Below are positions 1 through 10,736 of a stretch of DNA of 64,000 bases, piece by piece (position 1 is the first letter of the stretch; each line of letters begins with the position of its first letter). The stretch spans positions 1-64,000 of the forward strand of contig WSUB01000110.1 in the NCBI GenBank assembly GCA_019633425.1, read 5' to 3'. Below the pieces are notes generated by a model that saw only the letters and a list, made by a program, of their open reading frames with translations, searched no databases and was not told the origin of the DNA. Position numbers and translations under genes: made by a program. The stretch is from Tulasnella sp. 424. Taxonomy: Eukaryota > Basidiomycota > Agaricomycetes > Cantharellales > Tulasnellaceae.

Positions 1-183
1 GTTTAGTAGGTACGGTCTGGGCCCATAACCTGTTTAACGCAGCAATCCGACGACTGTGGGTATCTCACACTGAGAAGAGGGAGTCGAAGAGTCAATAATA
101 TATTATTCGTACGTGTACATGCAGTATATATAGTAGTAGTAACAAACAATCTCACCACATGTACAAATACGCCACAAACATGA

Positions 184-1635
184 TACGAACATCATAGTAT
201 TATTACAACAAATCATGGGAATAATAGTCCATACCAAATCGAATATAGCGAACGCGATAGAGGCAAAGAGGAGACGCACGACACTGTGCAACACATTGAT
301 GAAGATCCAGACGGCAACAGTACCCGCCCCGCCCTCCTCCGACAATTGGCTAGCGTATCAAGCCACTGGCTGAGAACCGTCAAGAGGACGCCCACGCTTT
401 GGACGGTAATCGATGGGTCCTGGGACCTGCCGACCGTCCGGCTCTTCCTCCAGAAGTCACAAAGAAATCCATTGAGCATCAGGCGGGTGGCTCGCGGAGC
501 ACGTGGCCCAAAGGTTCAAGCCTTCCTGGCCGTCATCCTGCCACACCGGGCACGGTGGCAGTCTGTTATTTTTAATGGCCCTGGGGTGGGGACCTTGGAA
601 GTACCGGCTTGTATTCTGCGGAGCATCCAGATTACAAGGTCATTGTCCAGCCGTTCAATTCCTCTAGCGGTCACTCTGGCCTCATCAAAACCACTCCCTG
701 CCATCAAGCTGCAGAATCAATCATTCACCTGGACGGGACTGATGGCGGGGCTCCGGACACTCCGCCTGGAGGGGTTGTCCGACCAGGTTCCTTCCTGCAA
801 GCAGGTAATGGAGGTGATCGCGCAGTCACGTCAGCTGGAAACCATTTGCCTTTCTGGGTGGACCACGTCTGACGGAGTTCTGGATCGCAAACGGGAGAAG
901 ATCCATCTCCCTAGCCTGCTCGATCTGCGTTGCAGCTGTGTACCGGCCAGCATTCAGTATGCCATCATCCGGCGTGTGGAGGCTTCAAATTGTCGGTCCA
1001 TCGTATTTGGCTTCGAAGGGGTCTTAAAGTTGGAGCTCCTGCGTCAGGTCACGAACTCAATTGCGGACCGGATCAAATCATTGATAGCGACGCAAAATAC
1101 CGCCCATATCGAGATCGGTGGTGTTCGGATCCGCTTGACATCGCCGCATACGTGGGGGGCAGTAGAAGAGGGAGTAGAAATATGTATCGACAATCCGGAG
1201 TATCGGCAGGACGCTCCACTTCTCGGCTGGATATCAGACAAGGTTCCCTGGCAGGCCGACGTCACCATCGAACAAGATGTTAACATATCCACCGAGGCCA
1301 TGCAACATCTTTCAGGAGCGTCCGGGCTGATCAGTTGGCTGGGCTGTTTCGAGGTCATCGCCAAGCCAATGGTTTCTGACAGTGGAGTAACATGGCCGCT
1401 TCCCAACCTCACCGAGTTGGACCTGCATCATGAGCAACCGGGAGTCTGGGGGTTCGAAGAATTCGTGTGGGATCGGTGGGGCAAATGCGATTCGGCGAAT
1501 GCCGAATTCGACGCAAGGCTTGGCGTAATAGTCCGGCCACGCCCGCTTGAAACCATACACCTCCCCGACGGCTTCGCCCCTCAAGTCTCCAAGGCTGTAA
1601 ATCATGCTCTTGGGAGGTGTGGTTGTCGCAGATGA
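184..1635 (+). CDS. F-box/LRR-like protein, 5' end not found (partial or decayed)
   Basis: One long open frame runs from about 184 to a stop at 1635. The part after about 330 reads like the region behind an F-box in basidiomycete F-box proteins: a 'LRQLASVSSHWLRTV.RTPTLWTVID' block (helix ending in W, then 'PTLW'), followed by weak leucine-rich segments such as 'MAGLRTLRLEGLSD' and 'LPNLTELDLHHEQPG'. No ATG in this frame precedes the conserved block; the frame can only be opened at a GTG (286). The LPxEIL-type F-box core itself is not visible. Either an upstream exon lies before the window or across an intron, or the gene has lost its start. If functional it would be a substrate-recruiting subunit of an SCF ubiquitin ligase; the substrate is unknown. 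Confidence 0.5.
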   Translation, partial: YEHHSIITTNHGNNSPYQIEYSERDRGKEETHDTVQHIDEDPDGNSTRPALLRQLASVSSHWLRTVKRTPTLWTVIDGSWDLPTVRLFLQKSQRNPLSIRRVARGARGPKVQAFLAVILPHRARWQSVIFNGPGVGTLEVPACILRSIQITRSLSSRSIPLAVTLASSKPLPAIKLQNQSFTWTGLMAGLRTLRLEGLSDQVPSCKQVMEVIAQSRQLETICLSGWTTSDGVLDRKREKIHLPSLLDLRCSCVPASIQYAIIRRVEASNCRSIVFGFEGVLKLELLRQVTNSIADRIKSLIATQNTAHIEIGGVRIRLTSPHTWGAVEEGVEICIDNPEYRQDAPLLGWISDKVPWQADVTIEQDVNISTEAMQHLSGASGLISWLGCFEVIAKPMVSDSGVTWPLPNLTELDLHHEQPGVWGFEEFVWDRWGKCDSANAEFDARLGVIVRPRPLETIHLPDGFAPQVSKAVNHALGRCGCRR

Positions 1636-1780
1636 TGGTAGATTCCTAACAAATTTGTGTAACCCGTTTTGTTGTTCCGTACGATGCTCCGAAAATGATG
1701 AATGAATTGTAATTGTATCCGTCGAAGGTGCCAATAACGACACGTTGAATAATACTGGAACCGAGGCACATCTAAACTCT

Positions 1781-3951
1781 TCATCGATCGACCTCGCTGA
1801 AAAAGAACCACATCAGCATTTGCAAGAGAGGGCGTGAAAGATATCGTCACTTACCCGAACACCAAGTCCTACGGAAAGGGAGGCAGGACACGACACGGTC
1901 AGCATCTGATCCCGGGCACGGAGGGTAGATCTTACCATAGTACCGATAATAGCAACAGCGTCGGGAAGGAAGTGCTATCGGAGTTGGAAACGTTAGGACA
2001 TGAAGGAAAGGTTCAAAGCGCTGTCGAGCTCTCACATCTACGACGGAAACAAAAGTCTATCAGTAAGCGCAAAAAGATATGCCAATCGTCAAATAACTTA
2101 CGTCTCATCATGAAATCGGCACCCTGAAGATGTGCGAAACCGGGCGCACGAATCTTGCATCGGTACGGTCGGTTGGTGCCATCTCTATTAAAAAAAACGC
2201 GGCGGGGGTTAGTGACATCCGAAGCAGCGCACTTTGCCGAAAATTTGCAACGCACGAAACGAGGTAGACAGCCATCTCGCCCTTAGGAGCTTCGATTGCG
2301 CTGTAAGTCTCGCCAGGAGGAACAGAGTATCCCTCAGAGAAAAGCTGTGGGTACCCCAACGTCAGTTCAGAACCATTCATGTGGCCCATGATCCGCGAAG
2401 CCGTACCTTGAAGTGATGGATGAGGGACTCCATGCTCTCCTTCATCATGGCACGCGGTGGTGGGACGAGCTTGTGGTCGTCAACCTTGATGGCACCAGGT
2501 GGCATCTTGTTCAAGCACTGAAAGGGGAGGCGGACCGTCAGACTAGAACTAGTCGAAATATAATCTCCCCTACCTGGCTGATGATCCTCAAACTCTCCCT
2601 CATCTCCTGAACACGGCACAGGTACCGGTCGTAGCAATCTCCGTTCTTGCCAACTGGGATGTCGAACTCCACTTCGTCGTACTTCTCATAAGGAGCGACC
2701 TTCCGGATATCCCACGGCACACCGCTTCCTCTCAACATGACACCGCTGAAGCTGTAGTCCAAAGCCTGCTGAACGGTGACCTTGGCGATACCAACGGTAC
2801 GGGTCTTCCAGATACGGTTCCCGGTAACGACCTCCTCGATTTCGTCGATGCGGGAAGAGAATTGGGTTGCCCACTTGAAGATGTCGTCCAAAAGACCATG
2901 TGGCAAGTCGAATGCGACACCGCCAGGACGGACGTACGCGGCGTGCATACGAGCACCGGAGACGCGTTCGTAGAATTCCATGAGCTTTTCACGCTCCTCG
3001 AAACCCCACAAGAAGGGAGTGAGACCACCGACGTCCATGACGTGGGTGAGGACGGCCATCAAGTCTAGCGAGTAAATCAGAAGTATTCAGACGGTGCAAT
3101 CATCAAAGCTAGGAGTGAAGGGAGACTGACGGTTAAGAACACGGGTGATTTCGCCGAACAGGGTTCGGATCCACTTGGCACGTTCAGGAATGTCGATATT
3201 GAGCAGCTTTTCAACAGCGAGTGAATAGCATTGCTCGTTGGTCACTGTAGGTGAAGGGGGAAGGGCGTAAGGACGTTGGGTGGGAGAGGCGGACAGCCGT
3301 GGCGGACGCACTCATCGAGACGTAGTCCAGCCGGTCGAAATACGGGAGAGCCTGCGTGTAAGTCTTGTACTCGATGAGCTTTTCAGTTGCACGATGCAGA
3401 AGACCGATGTGCTAAGGCATTGAAGGTGGGGTTAATAAGTTGACCAATGAGACGGTGCGGATTGGTGGCTGGACGTACTGGATCAGCCCTGAGAATCTCC
3501 TCGCCGTTCAATTCGAGGATGAGACGCAAGACACCGTGAGCAGCAGGATGCTGAGGACTGATGGAGAGTGTCAGGATGAAGTGACCGATGCATTGTCCGA
3601 GCTGAGCTCTCACCCAAAGTTCACTAGAAAGCAATTCCAATTCAGTGCACTGAGAAGCCGAAACGTGAACGAAAAAGCTCACATACCAGTAAAATGCCGA
3701 AGAGCAGCGTCTTTGCTAGTAACACCCGTCTCGCTCAATATACTCTCCGCATCAAATCCGTGCAAATCTTCATGGGTGTGGAAGGATTCAATGGCTTGAC
3801 GGGCTGCTGCTGCTTGGTCTGCCGGTTGAGCTTGCCGCTGAGGTGTTGATGCAAACGAACGTAAAAGAGTTGAAGGTTGTTTTGGTGTCGCACTTGAGAG
3901 GCGAGACGTGCGCGCAGCCGCCTTCGCCGCTGTCCTGAACAGCGAGGCCAT
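1781..3951 (-). CDS. nuo-49: NADH:ubiquinone oxidoreductase 49 kDa subunit (NDUFS2/NUO-49), mitochondrial complex I
   Basis: Peripheral-arm subunit lining the quinone pocket of complex I. Thirteen exons on the minus strand: 3687-3951, 3614-3623, 3479-3557, 3312-3411, 3131-3244, 2574-3064, 2407-2517, 2256-2344, 2102-2184, 2036-2037, 1936-1974, 1855-1868, 1781-1796. They sum to 1413 nt, exactly 471 codons (470 aa plus TGA). The N-terminus [18 protein letters not shown] is a typical mitochondrial presequence. Family landmarks in order: [110 protein letters not shown], and the C-terminal FGEVDR. Every internal junction is GT-AG and keeps the family alignment. Exons of 10, 2, 14 and 16 nt are unusual; automatic gene callers will probably miss them and report a frameshift. 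Very secure call. Confidence 0.97.
2036..2037 (-). other. Two-nucleotide microexon of nuo-49
   Basis: The upstream exon ends ATG-ATG-AGA-C (2102) before a GTAAGT donor. The downstream exon starts CAC-TTC-CTT (1974) after a TAG acceptor. Joined directly they are out of frame. Between them lies TAG|AT|GTGAGA, giving two complete introns of 64 nt (2038-2101) and 61 nt (1975-2035), with branch-like TACTGAT and CCTAACG. Including AT restores AGA-CAT-CAC (R-H-H), the residue count expected from the family (K-G-H in the mammalian protein). Confidence 0.85.
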
Positions 3952-4533
3952 TAAGGTAAGGTAGAGGGGTTGGGGGGAGAGCGAGGGAAATGGGTGACGA
4001 TGGGAGGCAGTTGAGAGCAAAATCCCGAATTCAACCGTGCTCACGTAAGCTGATTCGACGCCACACCAATCTGCTCTCGTCGACATTCAGCGATAGTCTC
4101 AAGCGCTCAGTTACGGCACCTCAACCTAAACTCGTGAAGCTACCAATCATTAGCTAGAAGAATATCGCTTGCACAGCTGAGGGATATTAGCTCGGCATGA
4201 GGGTGACGACATCAGCGGCATTGGTTGGCCGGTTCTTGCCCCAGAGAGAACGCTAAACGTTAAGGATCGAACATGAAGAAAACCTGTGATGCAATCTAAC
4301 CATTGCGATACATTGAAAGATTCGGCAGCCTCAATTGACCTGCCAAGAAGGAAATACGAGCGCTCCCAACCTTGACCAGTCTGCAACTCAGGCTTCCCGG
4401 TACTCGATCAATCCGAGGTTCCAGCATGGACGACGACGATGCAGAACTGCATACGGAAAAATAACGCAAAAAGGTGCACATACAGTGACAGGAAGGAAGA
4501 CATTGATACAAAGAATCACGACCAAAGTAACGC
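3952..4533. other. Intergenic, upstream of nuo-49
   Basis: About 580 bases between the nuo-49 start and the eL14 stop, both minus-strand genes. It should hold the nuo-49 promoter and the eL14 3' end. I see no coding sequence and no clear TATA box. Confidence 0.5.
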
Positions 4534-5215
4534 TCATGCAGCCTTGGCCTTCACCACTGCCTTCCGGACCGCATCCCTTCTCCTCTTCTTAAGTACAGTA
4601 ACCTCAAACCGTCCAAAGTCACTAAGGTTCTGTCTCGAGACCTTGGCGGTACGGCGCTTAGCCCATGAAGATGCTTCCCACTTCTCTACGATTTTTTGAG
4701 CCTCGAACTCCTTGCGGACCTTCTTTGAGCGTGCACCGCGTGGAAGTTTCATGACGATGGGAGTGAGGAGGAGGTCTGTGTAGTGGTACAGAGCGCGGGG
4801 AACGCCGGTTGCCGAGCCGTCGAGGATTGCCTTAAAAGATTGTGTTTCGGGGTCGGTCGATCAGCGTTGGAATAATTTCCGTAAGGGGAGTTCCCAGCGT
4901 ACCCGAGAATGGTCGACAATTTCAACAATAACGGCGAGCTTGCCATTGTGCTCGCCCTTGCTGACGAGGACAACTGAGGAGAGTAAAAGCAATCAGCGAT
5001 TCGTTTTGGTGTATTGCTGCGACCCTCCTACCTCGACCAATCTCAACGAATCGGCGGAATTGTGAGTGTTTCTATAGTAAAGACACAAGTTTGTCAATAC
5101 GACGCTGCTACTACTGCTGCACAGTAGCTCAAGGGAGGGAGAGTGGCAGAGGTTGTAATCCCGTCTGGATCGAAATAGCATTCGCAGCCGAGTCGTTGCA
5201 CAAGCTCCCAACCAT
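4534..5215 (-). CDS. RPL14: 60S ribosomal protein eL14
   Basis: Component of the cytosolic large ribosomal subunit. Exons read with confidence are 5032-5071 (...QFRRFVEIGR), 4903-4973 (VVLVSKGEHNGKLAVIVEIVDHSR) and 4534-4830 (AILDGSATGVPRALYHYTDL..., PRGARSKKVRKEFEAQ, KWEASSWAKRR, basic tail ending VRKAVVKAKAA). Their 408 nt are a whole number of codons (135 plus stop), so the first exon must end in phase 0. A one-codon first exon ATG at 5213-5215 fits that phase but its donor (GTTGGG) is weak, so the 5' end is tentative. The N-terminal KOW-like barrel and the basic C-terminal helix match the family, and the length is normal for fungi. Confidence 0.9.
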
Positions 5216-5915
5216 GCCACCAAAGGGGACCGTAATGGAGTCCTTAAGAAGCGGTATACTCACTCCCTCTACCATCTTGTCCCTTCAGAGTGTCTTTTGG
5301 GGTTCGTTGCTTTGCTTGAGGAGATTAAGGACTGGGCGCAACGCGGCGTCTTCGACTTTTCGTTGATTCGGAGAAGTCGCCGGGTCAGGTAACAGAAACA
5401 AGCAACACGACGAGGCCCATGCACCTCTGCTTTGTCATCAGCGCAAGTCCCCCATCACTTGGCCTAGGACGCGACAGCTTTAGAGTCTCCAGTTGCAATT
5501 GCGACAGTCCACCGCCTTCAGCGCCAGCAGAACGATTCCACTCGGTCGGTCGATTACAGGACGATCAAAACAAGTTCTCCACCACAGTTATCGAACACCA
5601 AAGCCCGTCCCATTCCTTATCGAGTTGAGTGAGATCCGGTTCCCTACCAACCAAAACCGGGTTAAACCACTGGCACAATCAATCATATCTCTCGGGCTGT
5701 GAGTTCCACGGCAGAAAAAGGAGCGCGATCTGCGCGCACGGTCAATATAACCTAGGTGAGGGCTTTTAGCGTCCAGGAAACTTCAAAAGTGGAGGGTTTC
5801 CCTTGCACTCCGAAGGCTCATTCTTCCCCTCTCCCCGTTCCACTCCCCGCCCATCACTCATAAACCCTTTTAGCAGCCCTAGCATCGTCCCTAGCCTCTA
5901 TCAACTTGGTTTCTC
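5216..5915. other. Divergent intergenic region
   Basis: About 700 bases between eL14 (minus) and the kinase-TPR gene (plus). It should carry both promoters. Short open frames here are not convincing and no RNA gene is apparent. Confidence 0.5.
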
Positions 5916-8900
5916 ATGGCGGACGATACAGCGCCACAGCTTTCTGAGCGGCAAAATCACAGCAAGGTTGTAAGTCCCCTCTCGGGAACAAAAGGCTCGG
6001 CTAATGCCTAATGCGGACTTTGAAGCGGGATATTCTTAACGGAATGTCCAGTCACCGGATCGATCCAAGCAGACTCAAAATAACGGACGACAAACCACGC
6101 GCAAAAGGAGGTCAAGGCGTTGTCATTTTCGCGACTCTTGTTCCAGGCGAAGGACCTACAGCAAACGAGTCAGAGCAAATGGTGGCGGTGAAGCAGCTCG
6201 AATGGGCGCGCGAGAGCGCCAAAGAGTCCACCAAGTTTTTCAAGGTATGTTCCTCGTCGTTTCTTGCCGCTGCGATTCTGAGTTGCTCCCCACCAGTCCT
6301 TCGCCAGCGAGCTCGGCCTCATGGCCTCACTTTCTCATCCTAACATTATTCAACTCATCGGTTTCGTGGAGGACATGCCAAAGGGAGACGCATGGATTGT
6401 TTTACCTTGGGAAGGGAATGGAAATGTTCGGGAATTTTTGAAATCAGGCGAGTGGGACGTCCCTGAACGGGTCTCTTTGGTGAGTGCAATTCAGGCGTGC
6501 AAAGCCTGAGGTGTCTAAAACGAACGAACGAATTATCTACCTAGATCCAAGATGTTATAAACGGAGTGGAGTATCTACATGCTAGAGTACCTCCCGTCTG
6601 CCACGGTGACCTCAAGTCTGTAAGTCTTCCGACTCGCGTTTTGATATAGCTTGACTTAATCGAGCCCGTCATCCAGTTCAATATTCTCGTCAACGCATCC
6701 TACCATGCCGTTATCACAGACTTCGGATCGGCTCGCATTATTCGAAGCGACACGGTGGAGGGGCGCAATCGGTCGGAGTTGTCTCGCGAGGAGGTCGACA
6801 ACGACACTGCTGAGCAAGTGACCTCCCCAAAGGCCGAATTCAACCCTTTGACCTTGGAGCTTACCTTAACGGGGCCCAAGTTCTCCCTCAGATGGACAGC
6901 TCCTGAGGTCCTTGACAATGGGGTACAGGACTTACCGAGCGATATGTGGGCTATCGGCTAGATTTGTTGGGAGGTAAGTCTTCCGCGAGGCACAGCTTCC
7001 TCGGTGGCTTTCGGCTCACATGCGCGTCTACGTGCCAGATCGTAACCGGTAGAATCCCGTTTGAAGATGTCAAATTCGAAGGTCCTATCATTTCGCGCGT
7101 TGTGAAGGGGGACTTGCCAGCGATTCGGAAGGACGCGGAACTGTCCCATATCTTGCGGCTCTGCAGCCTGATGTCGGATTGCTGGGCCTCAAATCCAGTC
7201 GGAAGAATAGACGCTACAACATTTCGGCAAAAGATTCGCTTCGTCGTGAGTGTTTCATTAGAGGATAGCGTTTCCCCAAAGCTGAGACCAACCGTTGTCA
7301 GCCATCTACGACTCCTTCCAAGCACACCGCTGGTGATCCGAAGGTGCGGTCGGCGGCCCTCTTAATAGAGCTTGGGAAAATGCACGGGATTCAGGACGAT
7401 ATAGCGACGGCGGAGGTCTACAGCCGGTCAGCCGTCGACGTTGCGACTCGAACAAACGATAACAGGACCAAAGCGAATGCATTGGTTACCCTGGGAGAAA
7501 TCTATCGCCTACAGTCAAAGCACCGCGAGGCAGGGGAGGCTTTCGAAGGAGCGCGCGATATCTATTCCCGATTCGGTGACGACTCTGGTTTGGCAGAGAC
7601 GTTGTTTCGTCTGGGGGAGAGCTACAGCAATCAGTCAAAATACCCCGAGGCTGAGAAGGTGTTCAAGCAAGCCTACGAAGTTGGTTCACGCATTGGCAAC
7701 GACCTTGGTGCGGCGGATGCATTGCTCGGGCTGGGGCGTGTCTATCACTCCCATTCAAAGAACCAGGAGGCGGAGAATGCTTCGAAGGAAGCCCACGAAA
7801 TACATTTACGCAGTAGCAACGACGCTGGTGTCGCGAATGCACTACTCCAGCTGGGACATATATATAGGTCTCAGTCGAAAAAAGTGGAGGCGGAGAGGGC
7901 TTATACAGAAGCCTACGAAATCGATCTGCGTATCGGCCACAACCTTGGCGCGGCGAACGCGTTGAGCGGTTTGGGAGAGACTTATCGCACGCAGGCAGAG
8001 TTCCCCGAAGCGGAGAAGGCTCTCCAGCAAGCATACATGTTCTATTCACGCGCTGGCTACGATCTCGGCGCGGCGAACGCGTTGCAAAGTCTGGGAGAGA
8101 TCCATCGCGCTCAAACCAGGAACTGCGAGGCAGAGAAGGATTTGACGGAAGCCCACGAGATCCATTCACGAATCCGAAATGACCGCGGGGTTGCAAATGC
8201 ACTGCTCGGTCTAGGAAATATCTATCGGGCGCAGTCAAACTATCTCGAGGGGGAGAGAGCATTTAAAGAAGCCCACGCTATCAGTTCTCGCATAGGCTAT
8301 AACCTCGGCGTAGCGAACGCGCTGAGTGGCCTAGGGAAGACCTACCGTATGCAGTCAAAGTATGGCGAAGCGGAGAGGGTTTGGAAGGAAGCCAGCGAGA
8401 TCCATTCTCGTGTAGGCCACGACATGGGTGTGGCGAATGCCTTGGTCGATCTGGGAGACCTCTACTGCACACAGTTGAAGTACGCTGAGGCGGATAAAAC
8501 GTTAAGAGAGGCCTACGAGATCCATTCTCGCATTGGTAACGACCTTGGTGCGGGTACCGCGTTGCTTGTTTTGGGAGAGATTCATCGCGCTCATTTCCAG
8601 TTGCACGATGCGGAGAAGGTTTTCAAAGAAGCCCACGGGATCCATTCTCGGATTGGTCACGACCTTGGTGCCGCGAATGCGATGTACCGTCTAGGGGAGA
8701 TATACTCCACTCAGTCCAAGTACCTCGAAGCGGAGAATGCGTTCAGGGAAGCCCACAAGATGTATTCTCGCGGCGGGAACAACCTAGGTGTAGCGAATGC
8801 CTTGGAAGGTCTGGGAGATGTCTATGGGGCTCAATCACAGTACCCCGAGGCGGAGAAGGCTTTGAAGGAGGCGAACGAAATCCAGTCGCGCATCGGCAAT

Positions 8901-9701
8901 CATCTTGGTGTCGGAAATTCATTCCGCAGTCTCGGAACTCTCTACAGAAGCCAAAATCGACTTCAGGAAGCGAAGGAGTCCTTCGACCAAGCACTGGATG
9001 CTTATCATCTCATTGATGACCAGGCCAGTAGAGCAAGCACATTACTCGATCTTGCGCAAGTCTACATTGCCCAGGACAAGCATCCCAAGGCCGAGGACAC
9101 GGTCAACGAATCGCAGGCTATTTTCATCAGCCTTTCCGACGATGGAGGTCAGGCATCTGCGTTGGCGGTTTTGGCAGATATCTTCAAGGTTCTGTCAGAA
9201 CACGGAGAAGAGGCAGAAACGCTTTGTCTGCTTGAAAGTATCCTTGATCGGATCGGCCTCGATGCCGCTCGCGCAAGGACGCTCGATCAGCTGGGTAATG
9301 CATACCTCCTCCAAAAGATGTATCCCGAGGCTGAGGAGTCGTACTGCCTTGCGCAGGCCATCTCCTCCAGCATGGAAGATGTCAGCGGCGAGGGAGTAGA
9401 ATTGCGTAGTCTCGGAACCTTGTTCAACCTTCAAGGACGATTTCAGGAAGCAGAGGAGCATTTCGCGCAAGCGCGGATGCTATTTGCTAGCATTGCGGAT
9501 GAAGAAGGGGAAGCGTTGGCCTTGGATGAACTGATGAAAGCTACCGCCAAACAGCGCAAATTCTTCGACCTGTTAAACCATTGCCGGGATGCCTGTGAAA
9601 TTTATACCCGGACGGGCTTACCGCTGGGCAAAACGTGCGCCTGGGTCTTAGGATTGCTGGGGCTTCTGGATGAGTGTTTGGAAAAGAATTCCGTTGGATA
9701 A
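5916..9701 (+). CDS. Protein kinase-TPR fusion protein, with one in-frame stop
   Basis: Seven exons, all phase 0: 5916-5969, 6026-6244, 6297-6479, 6545-6619, 6677-6973, 7039-7245, 7302-9701, about 1144 codons. The N-terminal part is a tyrosine-kinase-like Ser/Thr kinase: glycine loop KGGQGVV, VAVK lysine, SELGLMASLSHPNIIQLIGF (alpha-C and beta-4), HGDLKSFNIL catalytic loop, DFGSAR, TAPEVL. The C-terminal about 750 residues are some 17-18 tetratricopeptide repeats of 40 aa with the motif 'ANALxxLGEIYRxQSKYxEAEKAxxEAxEIxSRIGxDLG'. Exon 5 contains TAG at 6959-6961 (DMWAIG-stop-ICWE) where relatives commonly have tryptophan, a one-base change from TGG. Everything downstream stays open and conserved, so this is a recent nonsense allele, a sequencing error or a readthrough case. 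Such fusions are expanded in mushrooms; their role is mostly unknown, with NLR-like signalling a possibility. Confidence 0.85.
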
Positions 9702-10604
9702 ATGCTGTTTAGATTTTTGATGGACTGGCAGGTCTTTCATTGCCATCAGTGGTGGTGACCACGCTAACCTAGGGCAGTCGTTGTTTAGGCTACGTCCGGA
9801 TTCTCATATCATCCCTCGAAACATCCCTGTTTCATTCGCTACCGTTGTCCCTTTTACTTCTCGATGAAACAACCCGCGCATTTTATATCCTGTAGCTACA
9901 CCTCTGGCCACTATCAATTACACACGCCGCCACTCCCTTTTCAAACGAGAAACGTCACGGTACCCTTTAACATATGAGGTGGATCACAGCTCCTGCTCTG
10001 CGTTCATTTGAAGGGGAGCGGGTGAGATGAGATAATCTAAATTTATTACGCGCGAGCAGACTGCCGTGAAACGTCAAGGTGCGCGATACCCCGCTTACAT
10101 CCAGTGGTTACCAGAATAGAGGAGGAAGACAAGTCAATGGGAACAATCGAGAGGGGGAATCCTTTTAGCCAAAACACATGTTCAGATCCACAATCAGGAA
10201 ATAGAGAACCGTAAGGGGAGATCAAGCGGAGGGGGCGGGTGAGAGTTACCTTAGGGGGACTCGGCGATAGTGGAGGTATGCGAATTAAGTCCGGGATGAA
10301 AAGGTATGTGTGAACGTTCGCGCCAAGCACCCCGAATCGGACTCCAACTTGCTCCGCCTCGCGCACCAATTCTTCCCCAAAACCCTTTCGATATAAAAGC
10401 CTCCGGGATTTTGTCCTTCTTGCGTTACACAAGATCCGTCGGGACCAATAGGAGAATTAGAATTAGGCATTACGAAAGCAGACCGGATGGTTGGCTTAGC
10501 CAATCACCACGGATCCTCGGAGCTCGCACACGGCGTCATCAAACATCTCCGAATGCCCGGACCTCCCTCGAAATGGGGTCCATGTCATTGTACCGATACA
10601 TGCG
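9702..10604. other. Intergenic, no gene recognised
   Basis: About 0.9 kb between the kinase-TPR stop and the pirin promoter. Only short, unsupported open frames on both strands. No repeat or RNA gene was recognised. Confidence 0.5.
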
Positions 10605-10612
10605 TATATAAG
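10605..10612 (+). promoter_or_regulatory. TATA box of the pirin gene
   Basis: TATATAAG lies about 125 bases before the pirin ATG, followed by a pyrimidine/CAA-rich leader (CCAACCAACAACCG), the usual layout of a fungal promoter. Confidence 0.6.
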
Positions 10613-10736
10613 CCTTTGGAATCTTGAAGGGAGTTGGACCTCAATCCGCTTCCTACTTCCAAAGCGTCACTTCCAAGTTCCCCAACCAACAACCGTTACA
10701 CCCATTTTGAACCTCCAGCCTTGACTTCAACCAAAC

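Noticed and set aside
2013..2255. Continuous minus-strand frame through 2102 as the real C-terminus of the complex I subunit
   Set aside because: It reads through GTAAGT into non-family sequence and would lose the invariant FGEVDR end.
6959..6961. Selenocysteine or recoded stop in the kinase-TPR gene
   Set aside because: Fungal TAG recoding of this kind is not established and no recoding structure is evident; nonsense mutation or sequence error is simpler.
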